Notes under the pieces: model-generated | The model's database searches: none | What the model was told of the DNA's origin: nothing | Seen by the model: only the letters and a program-made list of their open reading frames with translations | DNA from: Bacillota bacterium | GTDB lineage: Bacteria > Bacillota > Clostridia > Acetivibrionales > DSM-1351 | Assembly: GCA_023444055.1 (NCBI GenBank) | Contig: JAEZRV010000070.1 | Coordinates: forward strand, 1-64,000 | DNA: 64,000 nucleotides | Direction: 5' to 3' | Translations under genes and position numbers: made by a program | Part shown: positions 15,178-24,791 of the stretch, piece by piece | Numbering within the stretch: the first letter of the stretch is position 1 | How the letters are laid out: the number at the start of each line of letters is the position of its first letter

Positions 15178-18100
15178 ATGCCCAGAAATTTAAATATAAA
15201 AAAGGTATTGGTGATTGGTTCCGGTCCTATAATTATAGGTCAAGCAGCCGAATTTGATTACTCAGGTACACAAGCCTGCAAATCTCTTAGAGAAGAAGGC
15301 ATTGAGGTTGTACTAATAAATAGTAATCCAGCCACAATTATGACAGACACCCAATCAGCTGATAAGGTTTACATTGAACCTATTACACTTGAATTTGTTA
15401 AGAAAATCATATACAAAGAAAAACCTGATGGAATTCTTGCATCTCTAGGTGGTCAAACAGGTCTAAATATGGCTGTTCAACTTGCCGAAGACGGAATTCT
15501 TGACGAAATGCATATAGAGCTCTTGGGGACTTCCCTTTCCTCTATTAAGAAAGCCGAAGATAGAGAACTTTTCAAAGATACAATGGAAGAAATAAATGAA
15601 AAAGTAGCTCCTAGCAAAATAGTTACAACTTTACAGGACGCTATTGAATTTGCAGAGGAAATTGGTTTCCCTATTATTATCAGACCTGCTTATACCCTTG
15701 GTGGCTCAGGCGGTGGTATAGCAAATAATATGGAAGAATTTAAGTATATATGCGGTAAAGGCTTGAAATTAAGTATGATTAGTCAAGTTCTCTTGGAGCA
15801 GAGTGTTGCAGGTTGGAAAGAAATAGAGTACGAAGTAATGCGTGACAGCAACGACAACTGTATCATCATTTGTAATATGGAAAACTTTGACCCTGTTGGC
15901 GTTCATACCGGCGATAGTATTGTCGTAGCTCCAAGTCAGACTCTATCTGATGTTGAATATCAAATGCTTAGAACTGCTTCAATTAAGATAATTCGTGCAC
16001 TTGATATAAAGGGTGGTTGCAATATTCAATTTGCATTAAATCCTAACAGCTTTGAGTACGTTGTAATTGAAGTAAATCCTAGAGTTAGCCGTTCCAGTGC
16101 TCTTGCATCTAAAGCAACAGGATATCCTATAGCTCGTGTAACTGCGAAAATAGCTATTGGAATGACATTGGATGAAATCAAGAATTCTGTTACAAAAACT
16201 ACAAGCGCATGCTTCGAGCCTGCTTTAGATTATGTTGTTACAAAGGTTCCACGCTGGCCATTTGATAAGTTTGCAAACGCTGACAGAAGCCTAGGTACAC
16301 AAATGAAGGCAACCGGAGAAGTAATGGCTATTGGTCGTACCTTTGAAGAGTCTCTGTTAAAGGCAATAGATTCACTGGATATTAAGTTCAATTATCAGCT
16401 TGGTTTAAGCCTTTTTGATAACATGAGCCGAGAAGAATTAGTGGAATATGTTCAGCATCCTAGCGACCAGCGTATGTTTGCTATTTGCAAAGCTTTACAA
16501 AAGGGTGTTTCCGCGGGTGAAATTGTAAGAATAACTAAAATAGATGATTTCTTTATTAGAAAGCTCAAAAAAATTGTAAAACTCGGTGAAGAAATAACAA
16601 CTGCAGGAATTGCATTCTTGGATTATGATTTATATTCAAGAGCTAAAAAAATAGGTTTTGGCGATTCATACATAGCTAATTTAGCTAACGTATCCGTTGA
16701 TGAAATAATAGCACTTAGAAAAAAATACCCTATAAAGCCTGTTTATAAAATAGTTGATACTTGTGCAGGTGAGTTTGAAGCCGTTACCCCTTATTACTAT
16801 TCTACTTACGAAGAAAAGGAAGATGTTGAGGAAACTCCAGGTGAAACGGTTTTAGTTATAGGTTCAGGACCAATCAGAATAGGTCAAGGTATCGAGTTTG
16901 ATTACTGTAGTGTGCACTCTGTTGAAACTCTCAAGGAATTGGGTATTGAATCAATTATAATTAACAACAACCCTGAAACTGTCAGCACTGACTTTGATAC
17001 AGCAGATAAGCTTTACTTTGAGCCGCTTACAAAGGAATGTGTTCTTGATATTATTGATAAAGAAAAGCCTTTGGGTGTTATTGTTCAATTTGGTGGTCAA
17101 ACTGCAATTAACTTAGCTGAAACCTTACATTCCGAGGGTATTAAAATTCTTGGAACTACCGTAGAAAGTATTGATGTGGCCGAAGACAGAGAGAAGTTTT
17201 TACAGTTGCTGGAATCTCTTGATATTCCAATACCTGAAGGAAGCACTGCTTTTTCATTTGAACAAGCAAAAGAAATAGCAAATAGAATAGGATACCCTGT
17301 ATTAGTTAGACCATCCTATGTTCTTGGTGGTCGTGCTATGGAAGTTGTTTACAATGATAAAGTTCTTGAAGAATACATAACAATGGCTTCTGAAATTTCC
17401 ACAGAGCATCCTATACTAATTGATAAATACATTGTTGGTAAAGAGATGGAAGTTGATGGTATATGTGATGGAAATGAAGTTCTTATACCTGGAATAATGG
17501 AACATATAGAGCGTGCAGGTGTTCACTCTGGTGACAGTATTGCAGTTTATCCCCCTCATAATCTTTCACAGAAAGTTAAGGATACAATTGAGGATTACAC
17601 TATTCGTCTTTCAAAAGCACTAAAGGTAGTTGGCTTATTTAATATACAGTTTGTTATGGATAAAGACGAAAAGGTTTATGTTATTGAGGTAAATCCTCGT
17701 GCCAGTAGAACAGTTCCTATAATGAGTAAAATTACAGGTATTCCAATGGTAAGTGTTGCTACTAAGTTGATTATGGGTAAAACCTTAAAAGAGCTAAACT
17801 ATAAGCCTGGTCTTGCAAAAGAAGCTGATTATTATGCTGTAAAAGCTCCTGTTTTCTCATTTGCAAAACTAACTACTGTTGATACCTTCTTAGGACCTGA
17901 AATGAAGTCTACAGGTGAAGTTATGGGTGTTGACAAAGATTATTACAATGCATTATACAAAGCAATTGCTGCTTCTGGAATGTTAATCCCATCAGGGGGG
18001 AATGTGCTTCTTTCAGTTGCAGATAGAGATAAAGAAGAATGTGTTGAAATTGCAAAAAATCTTCTTGAGCTTGGCTTTAAGCTATCTGCTACTACTGGAA

Positions 18101-18390
18101 CATATGATGCACTAAATAATGCTAAGCTGCCTGTTGAATGTATTGAAGAGGTTAATGTATTAAACTGCATTAAGGCAGATAAAATAACACTTGTTATAAA
18201 CACCCCTACAAGAGGTAAAATTCCTGAAAGAAAGGGATTTATACTTAGAAGAACATCTATGGAGTACAATATACCATGTATAACTTCATTGGATACAACA
18301 AATGCTGTTTTAAGTATTCTTGAGAGGCTAATTGCAGATAATCAAGCGGATATATACTCTCTTGACGAATACTCTGTATATAAAAGATAA
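15178..18390 (+). CDS. carB: Carbamoyl-phosphate synthase large subunit
   Basis: 1070 residues. Two ATP-grasp halves: VLVIGSGPIIIGQAAEFDYS near residue 10 and the repeat VLVIGSGPIRIGQGIEFDYC near 560, plus a C-terminal MGS-like domain (about 935-1070) that in relatives binds regulators. It makes carbamoyl phosphate from bicarbonate, ammonia and two ATP. GGAGGTAACAATAC precedes ATG, 68 nt after carA. Confidence 0.97.
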   Translation: MPRNLNIKKVLVIGSGPIIIGQAAEFDYSGTQACKSLREEGIEVVLINSNPATIMTDTQSADKVYIEPITLEFVKKIIYKEKPDGILASLGGQTGLNMAVQLAEDGILDEMHIELLGTSLSSIKKAEDRELFKDTMEEINEKVAPSKIVTTLQDAIEFAEEIGFPIIIRPAYTLGGSGGGIANNMEEFKYICGKGLKLSMISQVLLEQSVAGWKEIEYEVMRDSNDNCIIICNMENFDPVGVHTGDSIVVAPSQTLSDVEYQMLRTASIKIIRALDIKGGCNIQFALNPNSFEYVVIEVNPRVSRSSALASKATGYPIARVTAKIAIGMTLDEIKNSVTKTTSACFEPALDYVVTKVPRWPFDKFANADRSLGTQMKATGEVMAIGRTFEESLLKAIDSLDIKFNYQLGLSLFDNMSREELVEYVQHPSDQRMFAICKALQKGVSAGEIVRITKIDDFFIRKLKKIVKLGEEITTAGIAFLDYDLYSRAKKIGFGDSYIANLANVSVDEIIALRKKYPIKPVYKIVDTCAGEFEAVTPYYYSTYEEKEDVEETPGETVLVIGSGPIRIGQGIEFDYCSVHSVETLKELGIESIIINNNPETVSTDFDTADKLYFEPLTKECVLDIIDKEKPLGVIVQFGGQTAINLAETLHSEGIKILGTTVESIDVAEDREKFLQLLESLDIPIPEGSTAFSFEQAKEIANRIGYPVLVRPSYVLGGRAMEVVYNDKVLEEYITMASEISTEHPILIDKYIVGKEMEVDGICDGNEVLIPGIMEHIERAGVHSGDSIAVYPPHNLSQKVKDTIEDYTIRLSKALKVVGLFNIQFVMDKDEKVYVIEVNPRASRTVPIMSKITGIPMVSVATKLIMGKTLKELNYKPGLAKEADYYAVKAPVFSFAKLTTVDTFLGPEMKSTGEVMGVDKDYYNALYKAIAASGMLIPSGGNVLLSVADRDKEECVEIAKNLLELGFKLSATTGTYDALNNAKLPVECIEEVNVLNCIKADKITLVINTPTRGKIPERKGFILRRTSMEYNIPCITSLDTTNAVLSILERLIADNQADIYSLDEYSVYKR

Positions 18391-18431
18391 AAGATTTTGA
18401 GCCCAATTGAGGCGTGGGAGGTCGCTATTAT

Positions 18432-19346
18432 ATGAAACATTTATTAAGTCTTAATGATTTGACTACTGACGAAATACATGATTTATTAAAACTTGCAATA
18501 ACGCTTAAAGATGAAAATAAGAAAGGTGTGAAGCATCATTTACTTGAGGGTAAAACTCTTGGAATGATCTTTTCAAAGTCTTCAACTCGAACCAGAGTTT
18601 CTTTTGAAGTTGGAATGTATCAGCTTGGAGGGTCCGCACTATTCTTGAGTTCTAATGATATTCAGATTGGAAGAGGCGAATGTATTTACGACACTGCTAA
18701 TGTTCTCTCAAGATACTTAGATGGTATTATGATTAGAACCTTTAAGCAAAGTGATGTAGATGATCTAGCTAAATTCGGAACTATTCCAATAATAAACGGA
18801 TTAACTGATGAAATGCATCCATGTCAGATTCTAGCTGACCTACAAACTATTTATGAACACAAGGGTAAACTTGAAGGACTTAAGCTTGCATATATCGGTG
18901 ATGGAAATAACATCGCTCATTCCCTACTTCACGGATGTGCTAAGGTTGGAATGAATATTGCGATAGCTTCACCTAAAGGCTATGAATGTGACGATAAATA
19001 TGTTAACGAAGCAAAAGCAGCTGCTAAGCTAACAGGGTCAGAAATACTTATAACCCAAGATCCAGTTGAAGCAATTGCAAATGCAGATGTTGTATATGGC
19101 GATACTTGGATAAGCATGGGCCAAGAAGACCAAAAAGCTGAAAAGCTAAAGATATTCATGCCCTACCAAATTAATTCCGAGCTATTTGCAAAAGCTCATG
19201 CTGATGCAATTTTTCTGCATTGTCTACCTGCATACAGAGGCTATGAGGTTACTGAAGATGTCATTGATGGCAAACAGTCGGTAATTTTCGATGAAGCTGA
19301 AAACAGACTACACGCACAGAAAGCAGTTTTAGCGACACTATTATAA
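18432..19346 (+). CDS. argF: Ornithine carbamoyltransferase
   Basis: 305 residues; joins ornithine and carbamoyl phosphate to citrulline. Carbamoyl-phosphate loop SSTRTR (about 50-55), MHPCQILADLQT, and the ornithine-site FLHCLPAYRGYEV. The start is the ATG at 18432, after GGGAGGTCGCTATTAT; an upstream in-frame GTG overlaps this ribosome site and is rejected. Last gene of the argD-carA-carB-argF unit. argG, argH and argJ/argA are not in the window. Confidence 0.95.
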   Translation: MKHLLSLNDLTTDEIHDLLKLAITLKDENKKGVKHHLLEGKTLGMIFSKSSTRTRVSFEVGMYQLGGSALFLSSNDIQIGRGECIYDTANVLSRYLDGIMIRTFKQSDVDDLAKFGTIPIINGLTDEMHPCQILADLQTIYEHKGKLEGLKLAYIGDGNNIAHSLLHGCAKVGMNIAIASPKGYECDDKYVNEAKAAAKLTGSEILITQDPVEAIANADVVYGDTWISMGQEDQKAEKLKIFMPYQINSELFAKAHADAIFLHCLPAYRGYEVTEDVIDGKQSVIFDEAENRLHAQKAVLATLL

Positions 19347-19408
19347 AACAATATAATTTGATTAGAAAACGGTATCATAAATCTTATATTACGCCGTGTT
19401 CATGACAG

Positions 19409-19455
19409 ACAAGCCCGACAAAGCATAAAAAAGCATAATCCGGGCTTGTTTATTT
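19409..19455 (+). terminator. Terminator after argF
   Basis: ACAAGCCCG (19409-19417) and CGGGCTTGT (19441-19449) pair across a loop with a repeated AAAGCATAA, then TTATTTC follows. It closes the arginine unit. Confidence 0.75.
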
Positions 19456-19478
19456 CTTATATATTGAGGTAAAAAGAT

Positions 19479-19952
19479 ATGAATTATTCATTTATTATTA
19501 GAAAAGCTACTCTGGAGGATGCACCTGCAATATCTACTATTATGCAGGAAGCCTTTAATAAATACATGAAAGATACTGGCTTATCTGGAACAATGGAAGC
19601 ATTGACTGAAAGCATCGAGGAAATTCAAGAAGATATTTTGGAAAAAGAAGTTTATATTGCCATAATAGATGACAATCCTGTTGGTTCTATCAGAATAAAT
19701 TTTTTACCTGATAACACTGCATACATAAGTCGATTTGGTGTAATGCTTGACTACCACAATATTGGTATTGGCAAATCCCTAATCAACTTGGTTGATAAAA
19801 TTCTAAAATCAAAGGGTGTTAAAAAAGTTAGTTTGCATACCGCATCGAAATACCGTGATTTAGTAAGATTCTATTATGGACGCGGATTTTATATTGAATC
19901 AACCTCCACAGACAGAGGCTACATAAGAGCACTGTTAGTAAAAGAGTATTAA
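19479..19952 (+). CDS. GNAT family N-acetyltransferase
   Basis: 157 residues. GNAT fold with the acetyl-CoA loop region ISRFGVMLDYHNIGIGKSL (about 87-105) and a typical C-terminal FYYGRGFYIES. It begins FIIRKATLEDAPAIS, the usual GNAT start. GAGGTAAAAAGAT precedes ATG. It follows the arginine cluster, but a terminator separates them, so a role as acetylglutamate synthase is only a possibility; the sequence gives no specific support for it. Confidence 0.85.
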   Translation: MNYSFIIRKATLEDAPAISTIMQEAFNKYMKDTGLSGTMEALTESIEEIQEDILEKEVYIAIIDDNPVGSIRINFLPDNTAYISRFGVMLDYHNIGIGKSLINLVDKILKSKGVKKVSLHTASKYRDLVRFYYGRGFYIESTSTDRGYIRALLVKEY

Positions 19953-19970
19953 AAAGCCTTTCGCATCAAT

Positions 19971-20011
19971 AATCCCTTAAGAAAAAGTGGTTAACAATTT
20001 CTTAAGGGATT
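19971..20011. terminator. Bidirectional terminator between acetyltransferase and chemoreceptor genes
   Basis: AATCCCTTAAGAAA (19971-19984) and TTTCTTAAGGGATT (19998-20011) are perfect complements. It lies between converging genes. Confidence 0.8.
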
Positions 20012-20019
20012 TCTATGTC

Positions 20020-22014
20020 TTATACCTTAAAATTATCTATTTCTAAGTTCAGTTTATTAGCTAAAAGATTTAATTCTTCTGCTGTTCTTGCCACCTCTTC
20101 CATTCCCGCAAGTTGTTCCTGAGTTGAAGCAGATACCTGTTGCGTCGATGCAGAAGTTTCTTCTGATGTTGCAGAGATGTCCTCCATAATTGTTAATATC
20201 TCATCTTTACTATAGACCATACTATTATTTAGTTCTGTAATTTCACTAATTTCCACGGTTAACTTAGTAATTGTTTCTGAAATATCACTAAATATGCGTT
20301 GCGTTTTGTCAACAGATTGGCTCTGAGCTACTACAATTGGCATTGCAATTTCTATACTATCTACAGCATTTCTAGATTGCGTTTGTATTTCTTTAATTAA
20401 TTTTTGAATATTATCTGTAGCTTTTGCTGATTGCTCAGCTAACTTCCTAATTTCATCAGCTACAACCGCAAAACCCTTTCCTGCTTCTCCTGCTCTCGCA
20501 GCTTCAATACTCGCATTTAAAGATAATAAGTTGGTTTGGTCTGCTATTGCGCTAATTGCGTTAATAATCTCACCAACTTGTTTGGAACACTTATCTACCT
20601 CGCTAATAGCGTTACCAACCTTTTCAGATGCAAGACTATTTTCATTTGATTTTATTCTCAACTCTTCAACTGTTTGTATGCCATCGTGGTTTAGCTGATT
20701 TGATTTATCTACCATATCTTTAATCACGTTAATAGATTCTGATACTCCTTGGATTTTATCAGCTAATTCTGTAGTTTTATTTAATCCATTTTCAACGCTT
20801 TGGGCATTTTCTGTTGTGGCATTTGAAATTTCAACAACAGTTCTAGATATTTCCTCCGTTGAAGCCGTTATTTCTTCAGATGATGAGGCCAATACGCCAG
20901 CAGAAGAGGAAACATCCGATACTGTAGCTTTAACATTTATCATCAATTGACCTAATTTCTCTAACATTTTATTTATGTTCTGTGCAAGTAAACCTATTTC
21001 ATCACTGGACTTAATAGAAGTTCTAACTGTAAAGTCACCATTTCCTATTATCAACATATCTTTCGTTATTGTCTTAATAGATTTTATTAAAGGTCTTGTG
21101 AACACAATCCCCAATAAAATAGCAACAACAATGATACCTAATCCGCTAAAAAGACTTATTAATAATATACGATTGGTTTGATCACTTATTTCACTATAAT
21201 TAAACACCCCAAATATTTTCCATCCAGTGTTATTTATATTAGAATAATATGCACACTTTTTTGAATTCTCATAAGTGTAATCAACATTTCCACTTCCAGA
21301 AGAAACTACTTCCTGCTTTAACTCAGGCACAGGAGCTTCTTTTCCAATTAAAGTTTTGTCAGGGTGAGTGAGTACTATATCTTTACTACTTAGTAAGAAG
21401 ATATATCCCTCATTTCCTATTTTCGTATTCCCTATTGTATTATTTAATTGTTCAAGTGAAATATCAGCTCCGAGAACCCCAACTAATTCCTTATTGTAAT
21501 CATACAAAGGAGTCGACAAAGTCACTATTAACTTTCCTGTAGCTACGTCAACATAAGGTTCTGTCCATGCTAATCCATTATTTGATATTGCAGACTGATA
21601 CCAAGGTCTCGTTGTTGGATCAAATCCATCTGGCAGTTCTGTTTGTGGGTGTATTTCTAATTTTTTATCTACTCTACCCACATAGATACTCATTACTGCA
21701 TCATGCCCTTCGGTATTGGTTTTTAATACATCCGTTACATATATCATTTCTTCTGGTTTTTTATTCAGAATGTTTCGAATATTTGCATTTTGTGAAACTA
21801 TTAGCAAATTCTCCTCTTGCATTTTTATAAAATTGTTAAAATTTTCTTGTACAATGCTCATTTTTCCACTAGCGGCACTTCTAATTTCTGTTTCTGTGAT
21901 GTTACTTGCTGTATTATAGCTTATTACGCCTAAAATTGTTGCTGGCAAAATAGCAATAATAACAAGTAACAGTATAAGCTTATGACTAATAGAAACTTTT
22001 CTTTCTTTTTTCAT
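20020..22014 (-). CDS. Methyl-accepting chemotaxis protein with dCache sensor
   Basis: 664 residues. Transmembrane helix at about 13-33, a large external Cache-type ligand domain (about 35-280, with RPWYQSAISNNGLAWTEPYV), second helix about 285-305, HAMP, and the signalling coiled coil with the hairpin tip ISAIADQTNLLSLNASIEAA and GKGFAVVADEIRKLAEQS. It reports an external ligand to CheA/CheW; similar Cache domains bind amino acids or organic acids. The ATG at 22014 follows GGAGGTACAGAAT; the earlier in-frame ATG lacks this site. No chemotaxis genes are adjacent. Confidence 0.93.
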   Translation of the reverse strand: MKKERKVSISHKLILLLVIIAILPATILGVISYNTASNITETEIRSAASGKMSIVQENFNNFIKMQEENLLIVSQNANIRNILNKKPEEMIYVTDVLKTNTEGHDAVMSIYVGRVDKKLEIHPQTELPDGFDPTTRPWYQSAISNNGLAWTEPYVDVATGKLIVTLSTPLYDYNKELVGVLGADISLEQLNNTIGNTKIGNEGYIFLLSSKDIVLTHPDKTLIGKEAPVPELKQEVVSSGSGNVDYTYENSKKCAYYSNINNTGWKIFGVFNYSEISDQTNRILLISLFSGLGIIVVAILLGIVFTRPLIKSIKTITKDMLIIGNGDFTVRTSIKSSDEIGLLAQNINKMLEKLGQLMINVKATVSDVSSSAGVLASSSEEITASTEEISRTVVEISNATTENAQSVENGLNKTTELADKIQGVSESINVIKDMVDKSNQLNHDGIQTVEELRIKSNENSLASEKVGNAISEVDKCSKQVGEIINAISAIADQTNLLSLNASIEAARAGEAGKGFAVVADEIRKLAEQSAKATDNIQKLIKEIQTQSRNAVDSIEIAMPIVVAQSQSVDKTQRIFSDISETITKLTVEISEITELNNSMVYSKDEILTIMEDISATSEETSASTQQVSASTQEQLAGMEEVARTAEELNLLANKLNLEIDNFKV

Positions 22015-22553
22015 ATTCTGTACCTCCATGTGAAGTAATTCGAAAGATTTGTCTAAACTAATCGAACTTTGTATTTATTTGTCGAATAAATTTTATTCTA
22101 TTTTACCATTAAATTTTTAAAATGTCTACTGTTCTAAAATACTTCTCTACTGTCACATCATGTAAGTTGTTATACCTCTATCTAATTCAATTTAACTTGT
22201 CAAGCCAATATATTCTAGCAATCATCAACAATGTTAACATTAAAAAATCCCTTGCAACTCTTCTATTGTGAGAGTTACAAGGGATATCTTATGCTGCATT
22301 GGGTGCTGTGCTTTTTAAAATAGATCAATCAAATATTTTCGGTTAGGCTCTTAGGGATAGCTTATTATTTATACTATATTTTGTATTGATGTAAATAATT
22401 AATTAATAATTCCAATAGATGTAAACTTTCTTTAACAGTAGCTTCAGGCAGAAGTTCACTTGTTTCAAAATACTATATTAATCCTTTACTTCTTGTCCAT
22501 GGAGCAATTTCAGGTTTGAAAAAAATTGACACATCCCGTGAGTTTGCTTATTA
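22015..22553. other. Intergenic region between chemoreceptor and YitT genes
   Basis: AT-rich DNA without a supported gene. It holds the chemoreceptor leader and, at 22242-22285, a terminator on the minus strand. The part next to the YitT stop shows nothing recognisable. Confidence 0.5.
22242..22285 (-). terminator. Terminator downstream of the first YitT gene
   Basis: ATCCCTTGCAACTCT (22247-22261) pairs with AGAGTTACAAGGGAT (22271-22285) with one mismatch, followed on the minus strand by TTTTTT. It is 270 nt past the stop. Confidence 0.8.
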
Positions 22554-23465
22554 CTATTTTCCATTATTAGTTTCAAAGCCTTCTCCGAGCACTTCGTTGA
22601 CTTCTGCCAGAATCATAAATGCATTTTTATCTACTTCTAGTACAATCTGTTTGAGTTGTTGTATTTGGGTTCTTGCTAATACGCAGAGCAGCACATCTTT
22701 GTCCTTTCCCGAGTAAACACCTCTTCCTTTCAATTCGGTTACGCCTCTATCTAAATCAAACAATAGCCTCTTTGAAATTTCATCTTGGCGTTCAGAAATA
22801 ATAAGTACCGCCCTAGAGTAATCAACCCCTGCAACCATTGCATCTATTACCTTAATTGTTATAAACAAGCTAACTAATGAATAAAGACCAATTAAAATAC
22901 TATTAAATGCAATAATAGCTAATAGTATAATCAATGCATCTAACCACAAAATCAATTGTCCAATTGTCATAGTCTTAAATAATTTATTTAAAAGCTTTGC
23001 AGCTAATTCTGTTCCTCCCGTGGTAGCGTCCATTTTTAATACAATACCAAGCCCAATACCACTTATAAACCCTCCAATTACACTATAAAGCAATATATCT
23101 GGTCTAGATACCAAGTCAGTTCCATCTACCAGAAGTTTTTTCGCAAAATCAACAGAATATACCTCAGTTAAATCAATAATAGCCGAAAGCACTATAGTAC
23201 CATAAATCGTTCTAAAAAAGAATTTCTTGCCTATAATTTTGTAGCCTAATAAAAATAAAGGAATATTAATTGCCAGCATAGTAGCTCCAACAGGTAGTTT
23301 TCCTCCACTTATATAAAACAACACTGTAGCTAATCCGCTTAAACCACCAGGTGCAATTTTGTATGGGATAAGGAATATATTAAAAGCTAATGCAGTAATT
23401 GCAGTACCTAATGTTATTAAAACGTAATTTTTTAAAAACTGTAATACTTTAGTTATTGTAGACAT
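22554..23465 (-). CDS. YitT family membrane protein (DUF161/DUF2179)
   Basis: 303 residues with about six membrane helices in the first two thirds (LITLGTAITALAFNIFLIPY, then GGLSGLATVLFYISGGKLPVG) and a soluble C-terminal DUF2179 domain (about 235-300, RGVTELKGRGVYSGKDKD). Function of the family is unknown; membership is clear. The frame runs open to 23582, but the extra part crosses a hairpin element, and the ATG at 23463-23465 lies exactly 6 nt after the element. A paralogue is at 62532-63383. Confidence 0.9.
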   Translation of the reverse strand: MSTITKVLQFLKNYVLITLGTAITALAFNIFLIPYKIAPGGLSGLATVLFYISGGKLPVGATMLAINIPLFLLGYKIIGKKFFFRTIYGTIVLSAIIDLTEVYSVDFAKKLLVDGTDLVSRPDILLYSVIGGFISGIGLGIVLKMDATTGGTELAAKLLNKLFKTMTIGQLILWLDALIILLAIIAFNSILIGLYSLVSLFITIKVIDAMVAGVDYSRAVLIISERQDEISKRLLFDLDRGVTELKGRGVYSGKDKDVLLCVLARTQIQQLKQIVLEVDKNAFMILAEVNEVLGEGFETNNGK

Positions 23466-23523
23466 ATTTACGCCTATGCCTAGATTGTTTAAATAAAACT
23501 TGTGACATAGACCCGGCACCTCC
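23466..23523 (-). promoter_or_regulatory. Hairpin between Shine-Dalgarno and start codon (copy 2, yitT)
   Basis: Minus strand: GGAGG (23519-23523), 6 nt TGCCGG, arm GTCTATGTC (23504-23512), 23-nt loop, arm GGCATAGGC (23472-23480), 6 nt GTAAAT, ATG. Compared with copy 1 both sides of pair 4 changed (C-G to U-A), and pairs 2 and 8 became G-U, so the stem is preserved while sequence drifts. The ATG in the first arm opens a 19-codon frame that overlaps the yitT start. Confidence 0.75.
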
Positions 23524-23870
23524 TTTAAAATATAACGAATGTTAAATATGACATTTATTATAATGCTACATTTTTCACGCACTTACACCATGGAAATTTT
23601 AATAATGTTATGATATATAAAATAATATATGTTTTTTTTGAGTTATATAAACATTATCTAATAACAAAAAATATTATTACAGGAAACATTGCACATATTC
23701 TTCGTATCATTGACAAATAAAATCAGATAAACTAAACTGTATAAGTAAATTATTCACATAGCTGATGGAGAAATTTGGTCAATTTCATTGATATCTCTGA
23801 TTCTCATAAAGAAGAATGTCACTAAATCAGGAGTTTACATTATCAGCTAGATTTGAATATTGGAGGTTAT
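23524..23870. other. Divergent intergenic region between yitT and tagA-like gene
   Basis: About 350 nt of AT-rich DNA that must hold both promoters. No operator, repeat or terminator can be named with confidence. Confidence 0.4.
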
Positions 23871-24614
23871 ATGAGAAAATCAGTAAATATTGCAGGAATT
23901 AACATAGATGATATTACCATGGAACAAGCTGTTAAAAAGATATATTATTTTATTTCTTCTAATGAAAACCATTCAATATATACACCTAATGCCGAAATAA
24001 TGATGGATGGTATTTCAGACAGTAAAATGTGCAAAGTACTCAATGATGCTGATATGCTTGTGGCTGATGGTGCTGGTGTGGTTTTAGCTTCAAAAATTCT
24101 AGGTAAACCTGTCAGACAAAAGGTATCTGGTGTTGATTTAGCAAAGAATCTACTCGCTGCTTCGTCTAAAAAGCCAATCAAATTCTTTCTTTTTGGAGGA
24201 AAACCTGGAATAGCCGAAAAAGCACAAGCAAATATTGTCTGCGACTACCCATCAGCAGAAGTTGTTGGAACCCGTAACGGATATTTTACAGATGAAGATA
24301 CTGAAAAAATAATAGATGAAATTAACAACTCAGGTGCTGAAGTTCTTTTTGTATGCCTAGGTGCTCCAAAGCAAGAGCTATGGATTCATGAAAACAAGGA
24401 TAAGCTTCATGTAAAAGCCTCTTTAGGTGTTGGCGGTACTCTGGATGTTTTAGCCGGAAACGTTAAATTAGCTCCTGACTTTTTTAGAAATCATGGTTTA
24501 GAATGGCTATATAGACTGTATAAAGAGCCTAGACGTTCTAAAAGAATGTTAAAATTGCCAAAATTTATTTTACATATTATTGGAATCCGACTTCACTTAA
24601 TAAAAGTAAAGTAA
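23871..24614 (+). CDS. tagA: WecG/TagA/CpsF family glycosyltransferase (ManNAc transferase type)
   Basis: 247 residues. Family motifs: TPNAEIMMDG (about 39-48), LVADGAGVVLASK, FFLFGGKPGIAEKA, FVCLGAPKQELWI and LGVGGTLDVLAGNVKLAP. Characterised members add N-acetylmannosamine to lipid-linked GlcNAc, the committed step of wall teichoic acid or secondary wall polysaccharide. The ATG at 23871 follows GGAGGTTAT; an upstream TTG overlaps this site. It stands alone with its own terminator, but a polysaccharide cluster lies 8.6 kb away at 32467. Confidence 0.92.
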   Translation: MRKSVNIAGINIDDITMEQAVKKIYYFISSNENHSIYTPNAEIMMDGISDSKMCKVLNDADMLVADGAGVVLASKILGKPVRQKVSGVDLAKNLLAASSKKPIKFFLFGGKPGIAEKAQANIVCDYPSAEVVGTRNGYFTDEDTEKIIDEINNSGAEVLFVCLGAPKQELWIHENKDKLHVKASLGVGGTLDVLAGNVKLAPDFFRNHGLEWLYRLYKEPRRSKRMLKLPKFILHIIGIRLHLIKVK

Positions 24615-24636
24615 ATTTGATAAGTTTAGTATATTA

Positions 24637-24672
24637 AAAACGGTATCATTTCCTCATAAAATGATACCGTTT
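24637..24672. terminator. Bidirectional terminator after the tagA-like gene
   Basis: AAACGGTATCATTT and AAATGATACCGTTT are perfect complements around an 8-nt loop, with T/A runs on both sides. Confidence 0.85.
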
Positions 24673-24697
24673 CATTTATTAATATGTTATTTTTCAA

Positions 24698-24791
24698 CTT
24701 ATACTAGTTTGCATATAAACGGTTAGTAACCGTTTATATAGTCGCAGTATGCGACGTAACATCGTAAGATGTGCAAACATTGTTCAATACT
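24698..24791. repeat. 90-bp cloverleaf repeat, copy A
   Basis: Outer GTTTGCA/TGCAAAC arms enclose three hairpins: ATAAACGGTTA/TAACCGTTTAT, GTCGCA/TGCGAC and CATCG/AAGATG-type. Nearly identical DNA is at 44256-44347. The repeat ends in the stop codon of the minus-strand FAD gene (stop 24790-24792), so both copies sit at the 3' end of minus-strand genes. Confidence 0.85.

Noticed and set aside
19479..19952. Acetyltransferase as the missing N-acetylglutamate synthase of the arginine cluster
   Set aside because: It is near the cluster but behind a terminator, and nothing beyond a general GNAT fold supports that activity.
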